Shown in pieces: positions 1 through 11,861 of a DNA stretch of 64,000 bases. The DNA is taken from contig KN834805.1 of assembly GCA_000827265.1 (NCBI GenBank), positions 290,772-354,771 on the forward strand, read 5' to 3'. The number at the start of each line of letters is the position of its first letter. The stretch's first letter is position 1. The translations under genes and the position numbers were made by a program. The DNA comes from Collybiopsis luxurians FD-317 M1. Lineage: Eukaryota; Basidiomycota; Agaricomycetes; Agaricales; Omphalotaceae. The notes beneath the pieces were generated by a model. It worked only from the letters and a program-made list of their open reading frames with translations. It was not told the DNA's origin and did no database searches.

Positions 1-543
1 GCCAAAAAGACGCACCCACAATTCGAGAAACATTTTATGGGATGTTTAGTGTCTGGGGCGACAATATCTTAACTAGAGATATGGAATGGGTTAGACGCGT
101 TCACCCTACTGGGTACACGCTCGAGAGCTTTATCAGGGAAAAGGGTATAAAGGGGACCATCTCTCCTTCTTTGGCGTATAGATACAAACCTAGCGATCAG
201 GGAAGAGAATGAATTTGCCTCGTGGTATACTCTTGAACGGGGATGCTCGCCTTCTGAAGGGAGTCCAACCTTGCAAGCCCTGTATATATCGAGTGATAGG
301 ACATGCCCTGTCACACATCTAAATCTATGGTATATCTTCACTCGAGACTCCATCAGGAATAGGCTTTTCTTGATACTTCAGCGATTCAGACAAGAGGAAC
401 TCTTACGAGCGTTTATTTACTCTACAACGGGTCATGGGCGCCAAATTGCATAATTCTTTCTCCTTCGACTTTGACCAATGCTCGACCGCTCGTGTTCATA
501 GAATCTAGAGAAGTGAAATCTAGAAAAGCAAAACATATTAATT
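1..543. other. No supported gene at left edge
   Basis: Only short open frames on both strands, none with a recognisable protein motif or a convincing exon chain. The stretch is the upstream side of the COQ2 gene and may hold its promoter. I see no repeat or RNA gene in it. Confidence 0.5.
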
Positions 544-1990
544 ATGCTGATTGGACGGCATATACTACGTCGTCGCGTCTGCGGCTTTCAAGGGAACCGG
601 TTTCCTCCAGGATTTCCGTTCTCAGGTGCTCTATTGCGCTGGAACCCAAAAATCTCGAACGTTTCAAGATGCCAAAGACTCTCGACCGACCCAAATCCAG
701 GATCCCTTGGTAATTCACAAACATTGAAACCTCCACCCTTAAATGTCGCGTCAGTATCGACCGGGAGTTGGGTAGAGCGCCTACCACCAAAATACCGGCC
801 GTACATGTACCTTACGCGGATAGATAAGCCTATTGGAACGCTTCTGCTGTTCTATCCTTGCAGTGAGTCCAAGATACTTCATTTTTCAGTTTAATTGCAC
901 TCGTGTTTTGCCACGCCTTCCTCGATAATTGTTCTGACACCTTGCTAATCTAATTTTCTTCTAGCATGGTCAATAACCATGGCCTCCTACGCATTGGAGA
1001 CACCTCTCACGACACCGTTAACATATCTCAGTCTGTTCGGAATCGGTGCTCTAGTCATGCGAGGGGCAGGATGTACGATTAATGACATGTGGGATCAGAA
1101 TTTGGACAAAGCTGTTGGTGAGTCTGAAGTTCTACATATGTTGTGGAGAAAGCTAATCATCCAGCCAAGCAAGAACTCGTGAACGACCTCTCGCTAGAGG
1201 GGACATCACCCAACGGCAAGCATTAGTGTTTTTGGCTGGACAGCTGGGGATAGGGTTAGCCGTGCTTCTTCAGTTGAATTGGTATAGGTAGGCGTTCATT
1301 TATCCTTTCAGATTAGTGTTGCTTCATGTGCACTTTCCTCGCAGCATCTTTTTGGGCGCATCATCCCTGTCTGTCGTGACGATATATCCGTTCATGAAAC
1401 GCATTACTCACTGGCCACAAGCAGTCCTTGGTATGTGTATTTATTCCTACTCGGTCTTATGTTTTACACTGGTTCCTAGGACTCGCATTCAATTGGGGCG
1501 CTCTTCTCGGCTGGTCCGCTGTCGCTGGTGTAGTAGACTGGCATGTGTGCTTACCTCTCTATGCCGGGGGCGTTTGCTGGACCCTGGTCTACGATAGTAT
1601 CTATGCTCACCAGGTTAGTTGACATGATCGGGTTTCTTTCCGTCGATACTCAAGCTTTACATGGTCCAGGACAAAAAGGACGATATACATGCCGGAATAC
1701 GTTCTACCGCTCTTCTCTTTGGAGAGCATACCCGTTTGATCCTCTCCGGTCTTTCCGCTTCATCCATATCGTTTATCTCCTTAGCGGGATACCTCAACGG
1801 GCAATCTTTAGCATTCTATGCTGGGATTGGCCTGGCGGCCGCTCAGCTGGGTCGTGTGCTGATAAGGACGGATTTTGAGAAGAGGCATAGTTGCTGGAAT
1901 GGATTTGTTGGATGTGGGTGGGCAGGGCTCTGGGTCTGGGTTGGAGCAAGCGCAGATTTAGTGCTGAGTATGGCGGGTTGGGGGGTATAA
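544..1990 (+). CDS. COQ2: 4-hydroxybenzoate polyprenyltransferase, mitochondrial
   Basis: Membrane UbiA-family prenyltransferase that joins the polyprenyl tail to 4-hydroxybenzoate in ubiquinone synthesis at the inner mitochondrial membrane. Six exons are needed; exon 1 runs 544-862 and the last ends with TAA at 1988-1990. The first aspartate-rich prenyl-diphosphate site reads NDMWDQNLD (around 1081-1107) and is followed after an intron by the conserved R-T-R-E-R-P-L-A run. The second site, [13 protein letters not shown], is split by an intron near 1612-1671. Several hydrophobic helices follow. The N-terminus from the ATG at 544 is Arg-rich and poor in acidic residues, as expected of a mitochondrial targeting peptide. 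Sequence before the UbiA core is otherwise unconserved, so the exact start is less certain than the family. The next gene, eL27, lies 221 bp downstream on the same strand. Confidence 0.93.
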
Positions 1991-2211
1991 AGCTGACGCG
2001 TATGTGCGTCAATGTATTCATAGTTTTCGAAATACGAGACCAATTCATCCACATGAGAGCTTCCGGCGTCTACTGAACATTTGAGATAAGCGCTCGTCAA
2101 ATCTCGTGGGAATTCGTACCGTAAACTGTAAGCCACCAAAATTTGTCATCATCCACCCATTTTGAGTTAGGGATTCCTTCAACGTCGACCGATAGAAAAT
2201 CTTCAAGCAAA

Positions 2212-2800
2212 ATGGTCAAGGGTGAGTGTCCGCACTGCTGTAATTTGAAACATTTCACGAATTATCTACTCTAGTATACAAGCCAGGAAAGGTCGCCATC
2301 GTCCTCCAAGGTCGGCAAGCAGGGAAGAAGGTGGTTGTGATAAAACAATTGGACGAGGGAACCAAGGACAGGCCGTACCCTCACGCAATAGTCGCTGGAA
2401 TCGAGAGATACCCTCGGAAAGTGACCAGGCGTATGGGTCAGAAGAAGCTGGCTACCAGGAGTAAGGTGAAGCCTTTCATCAAGGTGCGTCTTGGATTTCC
2501 GTATTTTCTGCGATATACAAAAGTAGTGACGCTCAATCTGACAGGTGGTAAACTACTCCCACCTCTTCCCTACCCGATACCAACTCGAACTCGAGTCCTT
2601 GAAGGGCTCAGTATCAGCCGATACTTTCAAAGAGCCTTCCCAGCGTGAGGACGCGAAGAAGGCCATCAAAAAACAGCTGGAGGAGAGGTATGTTGCCGGG
2701 AAGAACAGGTGGTTCTTTACTGCTCTCAGGGTACGCAGTCCGTGTTCTTTTCTCCTCGGCGTTATCACTCATCATTGCTCGTTGCGTCTACCAGTTCTGA
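2212..2800 (+). CDS. RPL27: 60S ribosomal protein L27 (eL27)
   Basis: Structural protein of the large cytosolic ribosomal subunit. Four exons are read: 2212-2221, 2275-2483, 2545-2730 and 2795-2800, giving 136 residues, the usual eukaryotic length. The family hallmarks are present: a V-Y-K-P-G-K-V-A start after the tiny first exon, the [18 protein letters not shown] block, and the C-terminal [11 protein letters not shown] ending. The first exon encodes only three codons plus one base, and the last exon encodes only Phe-stop. Both are common arrangements in fungal ribosomal protein genes, where introns near the start can affect expression. No frame damage is seen. This is one of the safest calls in the window. 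Confidence 0.97.
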
Positions 2801-3569
2801 TTTTGTGTCTGTGGACGTATGACCTCCTACTGCTATGATATGATGTATGCATATTGCCTTCGTAACCAACATGACAATCTCTCTGGCAATTTTCGGTGTA
2901 CTTTGTGTTCTTTGCATGTCATATCCTTTTAGTGGTCAGCTTTCGCGTGGGATTTATGTGCGACCTCTTCTGTGCTGAAGTTTTGCGAGCTAAGGACCAG
3001 TAACCCCCATGTGGTATATTGGATCGGTAGGTTGAAAGGAACCGACACACAAGGTCCATTTTTTGGTGCTAGAGCTGTTCCAGATAGTCGCTTCGTTGGA
3101 AGTTTCTCGCGTTGAATGTTGCAGTAAGTCTAGGTTGGCATTGCTGAGGAGAATCTGCAACGGAACACAAATGCCATAGCATGCTTACAAGCAACATTGA
3201 AAAATGCAGTAATCATCTGATTCAATAGCTGGCTGTTGTAGCTGTAGTTGTGCAGCGTGGAAGGTAATCACTATGCCGGCTTTGGATCATGATGTAGATA
3301 GATCGATGGATACACAGCTGAGTACCAACAATTTAAGGGCTGTTCTCGGGCTATTCTCGCCACGTACTCAACGTCCATTTCTCTGGAGCCTGAATATTCC
3401 CAACCGCTTTGCTTGACATGTCATCCTTTAAAGGTTGGCTTCTGAATGAAAGCTAATATTTCTGTTAACCATCGTTCCAGACCGGGCCTCACTGTGCTCA
3501 GAATGCAGCAAACCGCTGGACCAACGACAGATCCAACCACGCGTAGATTTCTCCAAATTCTACAACGAA
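2801..3569. other. Intergenic, eL27 to F-box gene
   Basis: About 770 bp with only short unrelated open frames. It should hold the eL27 3' region and the F-box promoter. No repeat or RNA gene was recognised. Confidence 0.5.
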
Positions 3570-5099
3570 ATGCGTTCAAATTCTGAACTCCACATTCTGA
3601 ATACCAAGGAGGTCGATGACTCGCTTTCTTTATGCGACAAAGATTTAGGGGATTTGGAAGAAGTAATCGCGCGCTACGAGGGCGAGATCGCGCACATGCA
3701 GTCACAGCTTCTGCATTTTCAGGAGCAGAAGAAACGATTGGAGGATTACAGAAAGCAACTCCAGTCCTTTACTTCTGCTATCCGAAAGTTTCCCAATGAA
3801 ACATTGGGTTTGATTTTTGACTACGTCTGCGAATGGAATGAATTTCCTTACCAGCATAACGTACGTAGACCTTTGATAAGACTCATAGGTATGCCTGCGC
3901 TCTCCCTTGCGTCGACTTGTTCTCGATGGCGCTCGATTGCGGTGGCGCTTCCGAGTCTGTGGTCTAGGCTCAAAATAATTATTGGACCTGCAGATGCTGC
4001 AGGCCGGGCATACGACGCATACATTGCTTCCATCAACCTATTCCTTTCACGATCTAAAATACATCCTCTCATGATCGATTTGGACTTTAATGGTCTGCGA
4101 CCGGATCAAAGTCCTCCCTCTCTATCCCTTGTTTTGGAGCATATTCAACGTTTCAAATACTTGAAATGTAATTGCGCCGATCTCGCTCTCATATTTGACG
4201 GCACTCGCAATTTTCCTAACCTGGAAACACTGAATATATGGAAAGGTGCATACGGTCAAATACAGCAGAACTTCGGCTTGAGAGTCCCAAAACTCACTGC
4301 ATTGAGGAAGAAGTTCATTGGTGACTCACCACGCCCTCACCTAAACAACCTCACCAGCATCGAACTCATGGGAGGAGTCGACGCAATGAATGAAGTTTTT
4401 CCTACTGTCACCACTCTTAAAATATGGTCTATGGAATATAACGACGTCAATCCTCCGCTGCTGTCGCACACGATCAAAAACTTGGTTGTGATTTTCTCCT
4501 CCGAACAATTTATCGTATTTCCGTCTTTCACGTTTCCAGCCTTGGATCGACTTCATCTTCTAAAAGCGCAATGTCTTGATCATTGGAAATGGTCTGGAGA
4601 TGCCTTTGCTGCGTTCATTTCTCGGTCTTCATGCAGAATCACAACGTTGATACTCGAATCAGTGGGGCTCTCCGACACCGAACTCGTCGCTGCTCTACAG
4701 CTTCTCCCAGAGTTAGTGACACTGGAAATCACAAATCAAAAGACCTTATCGGAGGTCAATCCGTTTACCTCGAACTTCATCCATGCTCTTCATGGCTCAG
4801 GCACAAACACCCTCGACGGTTCGAGAATGGTGATCGTCCCACGTCTCCGCTATCTGACGTGGGACTTTGACAGTATCGACTTTGATGACGAAGCTTTCAT
4901 TGGCATGATTTCCTCGCGCTGGTTGCCTCGTGTGCACTCATTGATAACTCTCGAAGGTGTAACTGTGGATTGTTTGCGATCCGTTGTCTTAAAGTTCTAT
5001 GAGCGTGAAGTGGTGGAAGAGGTTTACCGGCCCCTTGCCAAGATGGACGAGAAGGGATTGAGAGTGGCTGTTATTGGAACCAATGGAACGAAGATTTAA
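3570..5099 (+). CDS. F-box / leucine-rich-repeat-like protein
   Basis: Single-exon 509-residue protein. Residues about 25-67 form a heptad-rich coiled coil. An F-box follows at about 70-115 (IRKFPNETLGLIFDYVCEWNEF, then the SLASTCSRWRSIAVALPSLWS segment). The rest is a long leucine-rich region with repeated 'LP.L.TLEI' units and the family C-terminal tail 'YRPLA.MDEKGLRVAVIGTNGTKI'. F-box proteins generally recruit substrates to SCF (Skp1-cullin) ubiquitin ligases; the substrate cannot be told from sequence. The family is greatly expanded in Agaricomycetes and this window holds five members, one dead. This copy keeps the N-terminal coiled coil that the 31.8 and 34.3 kb copies lack. Its last 100 bp or so were copied again near 6.68 kb. 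Confidence 0.85.
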   Translation: MRSNSELHILNTKEVDDSLSLCDKDLGDLEEVIARYEGEIAHMQSQLLHFQEQKKRLEDYRKQLQSFTSAIRKFPNETLGLIFDYVCEWNEFPYQHNVRRPLIRLIGMPALSLASTCSRWRSIAVALPSLWSRLKIIIGPADAAGRAYDAYIASINLFLSRSKIHPLMIDLDFNGLRPDQSPPSLSLVLEHIQRFKYLKCNCADLALIFDGTRNFPNLETLNIWKGAYGQIQQNFGLRVPKLTALRKKFIGDSPRPHLNNLTSIELMGGVDAMNEVFPTVTTLKIWSMEYNDVNPPLLSHTIKNLVVIFSSEQFIVFPSFTFPALDRLHLLKAQCLDHWKWSGDAFAAFISRSSCRITTLILESVGLSDTELVAALQLLPELVTLEITNQKTLSEVNPFTSNFIHALHGSGTNTLDGSRMVIVPRLRYLTWDFDSIDFDDEAFIGMISSRWLPRVHSLITLEGVTVDCLRSVVLKFYEREVVEEVYRPLAKMDEKGLRVAVIGTNGTKI

Positions 5100-5248
5100 C
5101 TCTAGACTAAGCTGACTGTATTGTTGCCGGATCAAGAATCCATTGCTGTTGCATAAGGATTGTTCAGTATGCGAGTCAGAAAGGGAACGCAGTGCAGGTT
5201 GTTTCAACGAACGAATCTGTAGGGCTATACCCTTCAAAGCCCTATGCA

Positions 5249-5256
5249 TATATAAA
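5249..5256 (+). promoter_or_regulatory. TATA-like box of first DUF6593-like gene
   Basis: TATATAAA lies 42 bp before the ATG at 5298, inside the context TGCATATATAAA. A related TGCATATAAAAG stands before the third copy at 12475, which supports a shared core promoter. Confidence 0.45.
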
Positions 5257-5297
5257 CCACATTTCCCTCAAAGATCCGAGTATTATCTCTGCCTTCT

Positions 5298-5976
5298 ATG
5301 CCCGACTACTATCTGACAAAGAACAGTACATACGACACCACCATAGTTCGTCGCGGCGACAATGTTGTCGAGTGGATAATAGAGGGTTTTCCAAATGCTA
5401 CAGTATATAAGAGTCCCAACCGGCAACCTATTGGCATCATAAAGCTTCGCAGCTTCCAGGAGGACACGGTAGAGATAAGAGGAAAAAGTGTCCTACCACA
5501 GCGCGCAGTGGAGTCAAATCCCTTTAGGTAAGGTGACCTACTTCGAAAATTATCTGTTCGAAGAACTCACAAGAATATCGACAGCAATTCGAGGGAGTTT
5601 CACGCTTCGAATGGGCGGAGATATAAATGGAAATCACGTCATCCAGGATGGGAGGTACGCCGAAAAGGATATATCTTCCCCTGCACACGATTAATACAAT
5701 ATTCTTTCTATATAGCTGTTCACCCAAGATGGAAGACACACTCTAGTAGCTCGCTTCAATCATAAGAGTATTTTTGTGGACCCTCAGGCCTTGGAGATAG
5801 CAGATGAAGTGATTGCCACTTTATTTTATTTGCGACAGCTATCATTGAGGAGGGCGAGGAACTCGAGCATGTCGGCAAATTTGACGGCACAGGCCCTGAA
5901 CCAGGCACAGATGGCAAACCAGGCCCAGCTTAGCTCGATTCAGGCTTCAGCGGGGTCGCCGTCTGGGTTCTGCTGA
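5298..5976 (+). CDS. DUF6593-like small protein, copy A
   Basis: Three-exon gene. Exon 1 begins MPDYYLTKNSTYDTTIVRR and ends at 5527 before GTAAGG. Exon 2, from about 5575, must be read in the frame giving REFHASNGRRYKWKSRHPGWE and ends before GTACGC near 5653. Exon 3 starts after the TAG acceptor at 5716 with LFTQDGRHTLVARFNHKS and ends with TGA at 5974-5976. The 'Y.L..nS..nTti...d' start, the W-I-I segment, the 'F.aSnGr.YkWk' centre and the hydrophobic 'DEVIATLFYLRQL' end match the DUF6593 family, which is abundant in mushroom-forming fungi and has no established function. No signal peptide is seen. The Ala/Gln-rich C-terminal tail differs from copy B. Exon 2 boundaries are inferred from comparison of the three copies. 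Confidence 0.7.
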
Positions 5977-6379
5977 CCAGTCGGACGCATAATCAAGTTA
6001 CATTGCATATACATCTTATATTGGCTAGATATGGATTTTTGTTAGCCCTATGCTCTTTCCTCAGTCTTCTTTCTCATTAGGGCTCAGGATCCAAACCCTT
6101 GTCCAGGCCGCCAATAGCAAAACACCTTGAAATTAACTAAGATCATGGATGAAACACCTAAGTGAAGACAGCTTACAGAAAGTGTAGGTGGAGTCAGCGA
6201 AACACTCTGTAAAAGGCTGCTCAATGACCATCGAAGAGCATATCAGAGTGCTTTCCACTAGCTAGCTCTAACTCCAGATTCTCACTGTATATTAAGATTC
6301 CAGAGGTACCATAATTCAGAGGATTTTCAATTAACTCCCTATAAACCACTGCTGCAAATAAATTTTAAGTGCTAGCCTA

Positions 6380-6665
6380 GCACGGTCACCACAGAGCATG
6401 GAGCACGGAGCAATCACTTTTGTCTACCATGCTCCGGTCGCCCAGCTGAATTATCAAGAGGGAATCTTTCTCTGGAGTTATCTCACAGCTCTCGGCACTC
6501 ACGGGGAGTTTCAATGTATATACAACAGTGATTACATTAAAACTACTCGCATATATTATAGAACCCATTGCCCTTGCATTGCCCTAAATATCTGACTCAT
6601 CCTTCAGGTATCTCTGCCCTTTATGTCCGACTACTACTTGAAAAAGAAGGACCCATACGGCATCA
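6380..6665 (+). repeat. Truncated duplicate of a DUF6593-like promoter and 5' end
   Basis: The GGAGCAATCACTTTTG segment at about 6407 recurs near 7084, and the ATG at 6621 (MSDYYLKKKDPYGIT) matches the first codons of the DUF6593-like copies. Similarity stops near 6665, where sequence switches directly to an F-box gene tail. This is the broken end of a tandem duplication. Confidence 0.65.
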
Positions 6666-6666
6666 C

Positions 6667-6830
6667 CGTCTGTGGTCTTGAAATTCTATGAGCGTAAAGG
6701 TGGAAACAGTTCACCGGCCCCTTGCCGCAGTAGATGAGAAGGGATTGAGAGTGGCTGTTATTGGAACCAATGAAATGAAAGTGCAAGCTAAGCTGACTAT
6801 ATTGTTGCTGTATCTTGAATCTTTTTGCTT
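6667..6830 (+). pseudogene. F-box gene 3' tail fragment
   Basis: The stretch repeats the last coding bases and 3' flank of the 3570-5099 F-box gene (compare 4985-5145): TTCTATGAGCG, then codons for a 'HRPLAAVDEKGLRVAVIGTNEMK' run, then the AAGCTGACTATATTGTTGC flank. The original stop codon is altered, and everything upstream of the tail is missing. It is a relic left by tandem duplication of the F-box tail together with its neighbour, the DUF6593-like gene. Confidence 0.8.
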
Positions 6831-7248
6831 TAGTTGCATAAGAATGGTTCGGTATGTGCTGATTAACTCAAAAAGGGAAGGTGGGCTTCAACAAAAAAAT
6901 CTGTGGGACTGTGTTGCTATAGGGAGCTGTTCAATGTCCGTTGAAGAGGTAATTGGAACTGACATCCTGCTTCAGCTCCAAGTTTGCACTGGCCTTCATA
7001 ATCTTGGCGGCGGCAGTGATTCAAACTCGGTTTCTTTTCTAAAGTCCTCGTAAATCAATGACATTGACAATGACCACCACTACGGGAGCAATCACTTTTG
7101 CCTGTCAAGCTCCCAACACCCAGCCGTATTTCTTTTTATATTCTCTGGAGTCATTGGCAGCTGATCATCCCGGGATACACCAAAGCCATAGGCATAGAGT
7201 ATATAGGCCGCATTGCTGTCAAATATCTGAGAAATATCTCCACCCTTC

Positions 7249-7925
7249 ATGCCCGACTACTATTTGACAAAGAATAGCCCATACGACACCACTATCTTTC
7301 GCTGCGGTGACAATGTTGTCGAGTGGATTATAGAGGGCTTTCCACTCGTAGGCTTCCACCCACGAAAGACCACGATATATAAGAGTCACAACCGGGAACT
7401 TGTCGGCATCATCAAGTTTCGTAGCCTCCATGAGGACATGGTAGAAATAAGAGGGAAAAGTGTTCTACCACAACCCGCATTGCAGTTGAATTCATTTGGG
7501 TAAGATAAACTTACTTCAAAAAATTATCTGTTCAAAGTACTCATAAGATTATCGGAAGCGATTCAAGGGAGTTCCACGCTTCTGATGGGCGGGCATATAA
7601 ATGGAAGCAATGTCATTCCGAGTCAGGGTGGGAAGTGCGTAGAGAAGTATCTTCTTCTGCACACGAATGATACATTATTCTTTCTGTATAGCTGTTCGCC
7701 CAAGATGGAAAACACCCTCTAATAGCCCGGTTCAATCATAAGAGCATTTTCGTGGACCCTCAGGCCTTAGGCATAGCGGATGAAGTGGTTGTTACTTTAT
7801 TTTATTTGCAACAACTATCATTGAGGAAGGCGAGGAAAAACGTGGCGCCACTGGTCCTAAACCCGGCCCAACCCGGCTTGATTCAGACTTCAACGGGGTT
7901 GGCGTCTGGACCACGATTTTTCTGA
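7249..7925 (+). CDS. DUF6593-like small protein, copy B
   Basis: Tandem duplicate of the 5298 gene with the same three-exon plan. Exon 1 (7249 to about 7501) encodes MPDYYLTKNSPYDTTIFRC and continues through the WIIEGF segment. It carries an 11-residue insertion relative to copy A (around GFHPRKTTIYKS). Exon 2 encodes REFHASDGRAYKWKQCHSES and ends before GTGCGT near 7636. Exon 3 starts after TATAG at 7691 (LFAQDGKHPLIARFNHKS) and ends with TGA at 7923-7925. The core is intact, so the gene may be expressed. The C-terminal tail is shorter than in copy A and ends in GPRFF. Function is unknown for the family. Confidence 0.7.
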
Positions 7926-8678
7926 CCAGTGAAAAGTATGATCAAGTTATGATGCATATATTAACATAATATGGATTTTTTGAGAACAGTGCAAGCGAAA
8001 TTCAGCAGTACTTAATGCATGCTCTCACCTCAGTCGGCTCCGTTCTCACTGCTAGGGCTGACCCAAGCCCTGGTCCTGGCCGCCAACGGCAAAATACTCT
8101 GAAAGTAATTAAGATAATGGACAGTTTGCAGCGATATAATGACAAGTTTGAGACAGGCTGACAGCCATGTTACGCACATCACATCACGTCACGCGTGCAC
8201 ATTCCACTGCAAAAGTGCCAAAAATCAGCAAAAGTGACTAATACCCGGCTGTATGCGGTGATGTAAAAGTTAGCGTCACATCTCTTCGATGATTCCGATG
8301 ACAAAAATACGTGCGGACCTCAGAACTCTCACGCCTCTTGAAATGCGTTTTGCCATCGTTTTTGCTGGTAGTGTTTGTATTACTCGGCAAGGTCCACCAT
8401 GTTCAACAACCACAATTTCTGTAAAAGCTTCCCTCTTTCCGCCAGCTCCCTTACGTTTGCCTCAGCTGAATCAATTATTCTTGTCCATATCAATCATGAG
8501 ATTTCAACATTCAGCGGATATGAATAGTAGTACTCAATTCAGCTTATTTCAACCCACGTCGCAAAGTATTCTTCGGGAAGAACACAAAGCCAGGGACTAT
8601 TATTACATTCGTAGCATATAAATCGACGAGTATGGACGAAGAATTCCATCAGGCTTTCCCAGCTCTGCCCCGGAAACC
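7926..8678. other. Intergenic, duplicated 3' flank plus ASM1 promoter
   Basis: The part from about 8030 to 8120 resembles 6061-6150 (shared CAGTC...TAGGGCT...GGCCGCCAA.GGCAAAA), so the 3' flank was duplicated with the DUF6593-like gene. A TATAAA at 8617-8622 lies 57 bp before the first sphingomyelinase-like ATG. No gene is supported. Confidence 0.5.
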
Positions 8679-11590
8679 ATGCATTCCAAGCCACTAAAAC
8701 TGCTTTGGAGTTCGGCCATAGTTTTGTCGCTGTTCTCGGCTCCAGCAATTGCACAAAATGCTACTCAAGTCTTGGAAATTCTGGAAAGTATTGTCGACTG
8801 CACGTCGTGCCTTGCAGCCCTAGGTTCTCTTCAAGCGATTGCTCAATCCGGAGACGATGTATTTGTAAATGATTTGGTCGCTGTTTGTGATGCTGCTCAT
8901 GTGAGTCGCAAGGTTCTACTCGTCTACAAAATGTCTTCAAGCCTCTTGCGTAGTTGGATGATCCCGATGTCTGCAGCGGCAATATGATGAGATCAGGTCC
9001 AATTATTGCCCATGATCTTCGTAGCATTAACACGACAGGACAAACTGCTGGCCGTCTCTGCGACGCTCTTTTCGGGTTTTGCGCGTCAAAGACACCGAAT
9101 CCGTTTACGGTTCCTCTTCCATCTCCAGTTGCATCAATTTCGCCCCCAAGGACGCCTACCAGGCGAGCAACTCCATTTCAGGTCGTACATATCTCAGATG
9201 TACACATTGATAGGAATTACACGGTTCGTAAAATCTATGTTATCTATTCGGAGCATGGAGAATGAATAGGACATCTAGATCGGGGCTGAAGCTAACTGTA
9301 CAAAGGTGTGCAACACATTAGTACTTGACTTTTTGGCCAACTGTTATGTTTGCTGATTGGACCCACATTGCTTCGTAGACCATTTGCTGTAGAAATTTTG
9401 CCGATGAAGCCGGCAAACCTATCACGGAACCTGCTCAGCCTTTTGGGAATCCGAAATGTGATTCCCCTCCGTCTTTATCAGACTCGATGCTTGAAGCTGT
9501 GAACAAGGTCAACGCTAAATTTGTGATATTCACTGGCGATGTCGTAGCTCGTAAGGTCATCGTTTCATTCAAACTGAGCCCAGAATTCATAGTTGTGTAT
9601 GCAGATGACAACTGGCTGACTACTCAAAGGCAAGTTGCTACATTATCTCGGCTTCTGTTATCTCAATTTTCCCAAAACTTCTAGTGAAGTGACTGAAGAT
9701 ATTGAAGACTTCAATAGCGATATGCTTTCGAGGATAAAAACTCAGATATTTCCTGGATTCGGTATGGAGTGTTCTCCGTCAATATTGTCGACTTGTTCTT
9801 AGACATCAGAAATGGTCTCCATTTACAGGGAACCAGTATGTGCTTCCCTCGTCAGAAATGTATAGTAGCCATACTAAATTTCTTTTTCAACTAAGTGATG
9901 TGACCCCGGTTAATGCATTCCCCCGGAACACAACCACTACGGCAAATGTTCAATGGGTCTTCGGCAAGAATCCGTTTCCTTTGAATATCTAATACCAACC
10001 TGATGTTTGCTTTCCAAAGACATTGAGAGCGCAGGTTGGAAAGTAAGCTTCTGTTTGACAGAAGTGTTCATTTGACTGACCGCACACTGAAAAGCATTGG
10101 ATTGGTGGCGCTGCAAGTCAGCAAGTTGATCATATTTCGGGCAGCTTTGCAGCCCCCGTGCCCGACACAGATTTGATGTAAACAAGGACTCCATATACCA
10201 AGTATGCATGCTGATATCGTCTTCTGTTCCCAGCATCTTGTCTATAAACACACAGTACTGGTATAAACAAAAGTACGGAAAACGCTCACTCGTGAGTTTA
10301 TGATAAAACTGACGCGAGATATTTCGGTGAAGCTTCTGGCTGTATGACAGTGACACCTTCCAGTATGCGCTTTCTGATCTAGAATCTTCCTTTCGACTGA
10401 CTCGCTATGTTGCAGACCCGATCCAAATGGAATACTCGCTTTCATGGTTGAACAGCTTCAGGCGGCAGAGACTGCTGGAAAGAAGGTCTGGATCATTGGG
10501 CATATCCCATTAGGAAAATCCGACACAATGGAAGACCAGGTGAAGGAATTCATATTTTCTGCCAATTAAAGAGTACTGATTGTTGTGACTAGTCAAACTA
10601 CTACGACCAGATTCTTCAGCGGTACAAAGACACCATTGTCGGGCAGTTTTTCGGACACAGTCACAAGGTGAATGGTTCTCTCTATTTGTTAATCCCTCGT
10701 ACTCAGGAATCTTTACTTTATGTAGGACCAATTTGAGATTGCATACTCTGACTATAGCAATCAAATTGCTGCTAACGCGGTTGGCGTCGGCCTTATTGTA
10801 TGCGTTTTCCCTAATACCATTTACCAAACCCTATTAAAAATGCTGCCTATTTCTTGAGTGTCCTGCTCTGACCCCAACCAGTAAGTTTTCTGAAAACACA
10901 TTAGAATTCTTCCAACATGACAACATTTATTTTCAGGCGGAAATCCGGCATTCAAGGTGTATGATGTTGATCCTGATACTTATGGGCTAATGAATATTCG
11001 TGTCATATTCGGTGAGTCTATAATTCACCGATGCCCGGTATTTCAGCTCATAAGCGTCCCTCCAGCAAACCTCACCGATCCTACCTTCCAGGAAAATCGT
11101 GCGTTTTCTTTTTTCCCCCTGTATATATGCTTTTTGTCTCCTAAATATTTCTAAAGCTACTTGGGGTCTCTACTACGATGCACGAGAAGTATACGGCTCG
11201 CTTGTCGGACTCCCTCCTACATCGGAACTTACTCCGGCTTTCTGGCACAACCTTACGGAAGTCTTTGCGGCGAATAATTCCGCATTTCAGCTATTCAACA
11301 CTTTTATTAGTCGAGGAGGGGATGTCACGCCGTGTGATGATACCGACGGCTGCAGAAATACCACTATTTGTGACATGAGAGCTTTCCGCTCTCAGAATAA
11401 TTGCGTAGGAATTTTCGCTCTATACCATCTCTCCCGCATGTAACTGTTCTTGTTCTAGGATGTCGATTCGGGTTCTTTCTCTCTCAGTAGGCGAAACGCA
11501 GGAGGTTCTCAAAGGAGAGAAGCATCGGAGTGTGAGGGAGTCGGGATCAGGGATATTTTTGCCGAAATCCAAGATGAATTGAGAAATTAA
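8679..11590 (+). CDS. Secreted acid sphingomyelinase-like phosphodiesterase 1
   Basis: Metallophosphoesterase of the acid sphingomyelinase family, expected to cleave phosphodiester bonds of sphingomyelin-like or related substrates outside the cell. Exon chaining needs about 19 introns; the same plan is found in the copy at 14474. Order: signal peptide (MHSKPLKLLWSSAIVLSLFS), saposin-like Cys pattern (VDCTSC...VAVC...DVCSG...LCDALFGFC), then the two-metal catalytic core. Metal and catalytic motifs visible are DVHID, TGDVVAHD, GNQYVLP, GHIPLG and GHSHKDQFE. The C-terminal part includes YYDAREVYGS and several Cys. TAA is at 11588-11590. Two introns are read as GC-AG (9630-9684 and 9964-10019). 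No frame break was found once these are allowed. Physiological substrate in fungi is not established. Confidence 0.88.
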
Positions 11591-11861
11591 GATCGGAGGT
11601 TGTCAAAGCTTCCGTATGTTTTTTTGGAATATAAATTGACTTGAAAAATAGTCTAGTTCTGTGTTGATGATTCTATATTTCAACCTTAGTGATACATGTC
11701 GAAGTTTTTTTTGAACAAGTATACTGTGAGACAGAGTTTTATGTAGTAATTATTACAGCTTCGAATATAGAAAGTGTGAGCCCCTGCTACAGATATTGTG
11801 CACAATCCTTTGGTCGCACCAGTCAAGGCCACCCTAAAATAGATAAGATCAGATGTAACTA

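Noticed and set aside
10510..10827. Minus-strand open frames of 105 and 139 codons inside the first sphingomyelinase-like gene
   Set aside because: They are antisense shadows across its small exons and introns; the plus strand gives the conserved motifs.
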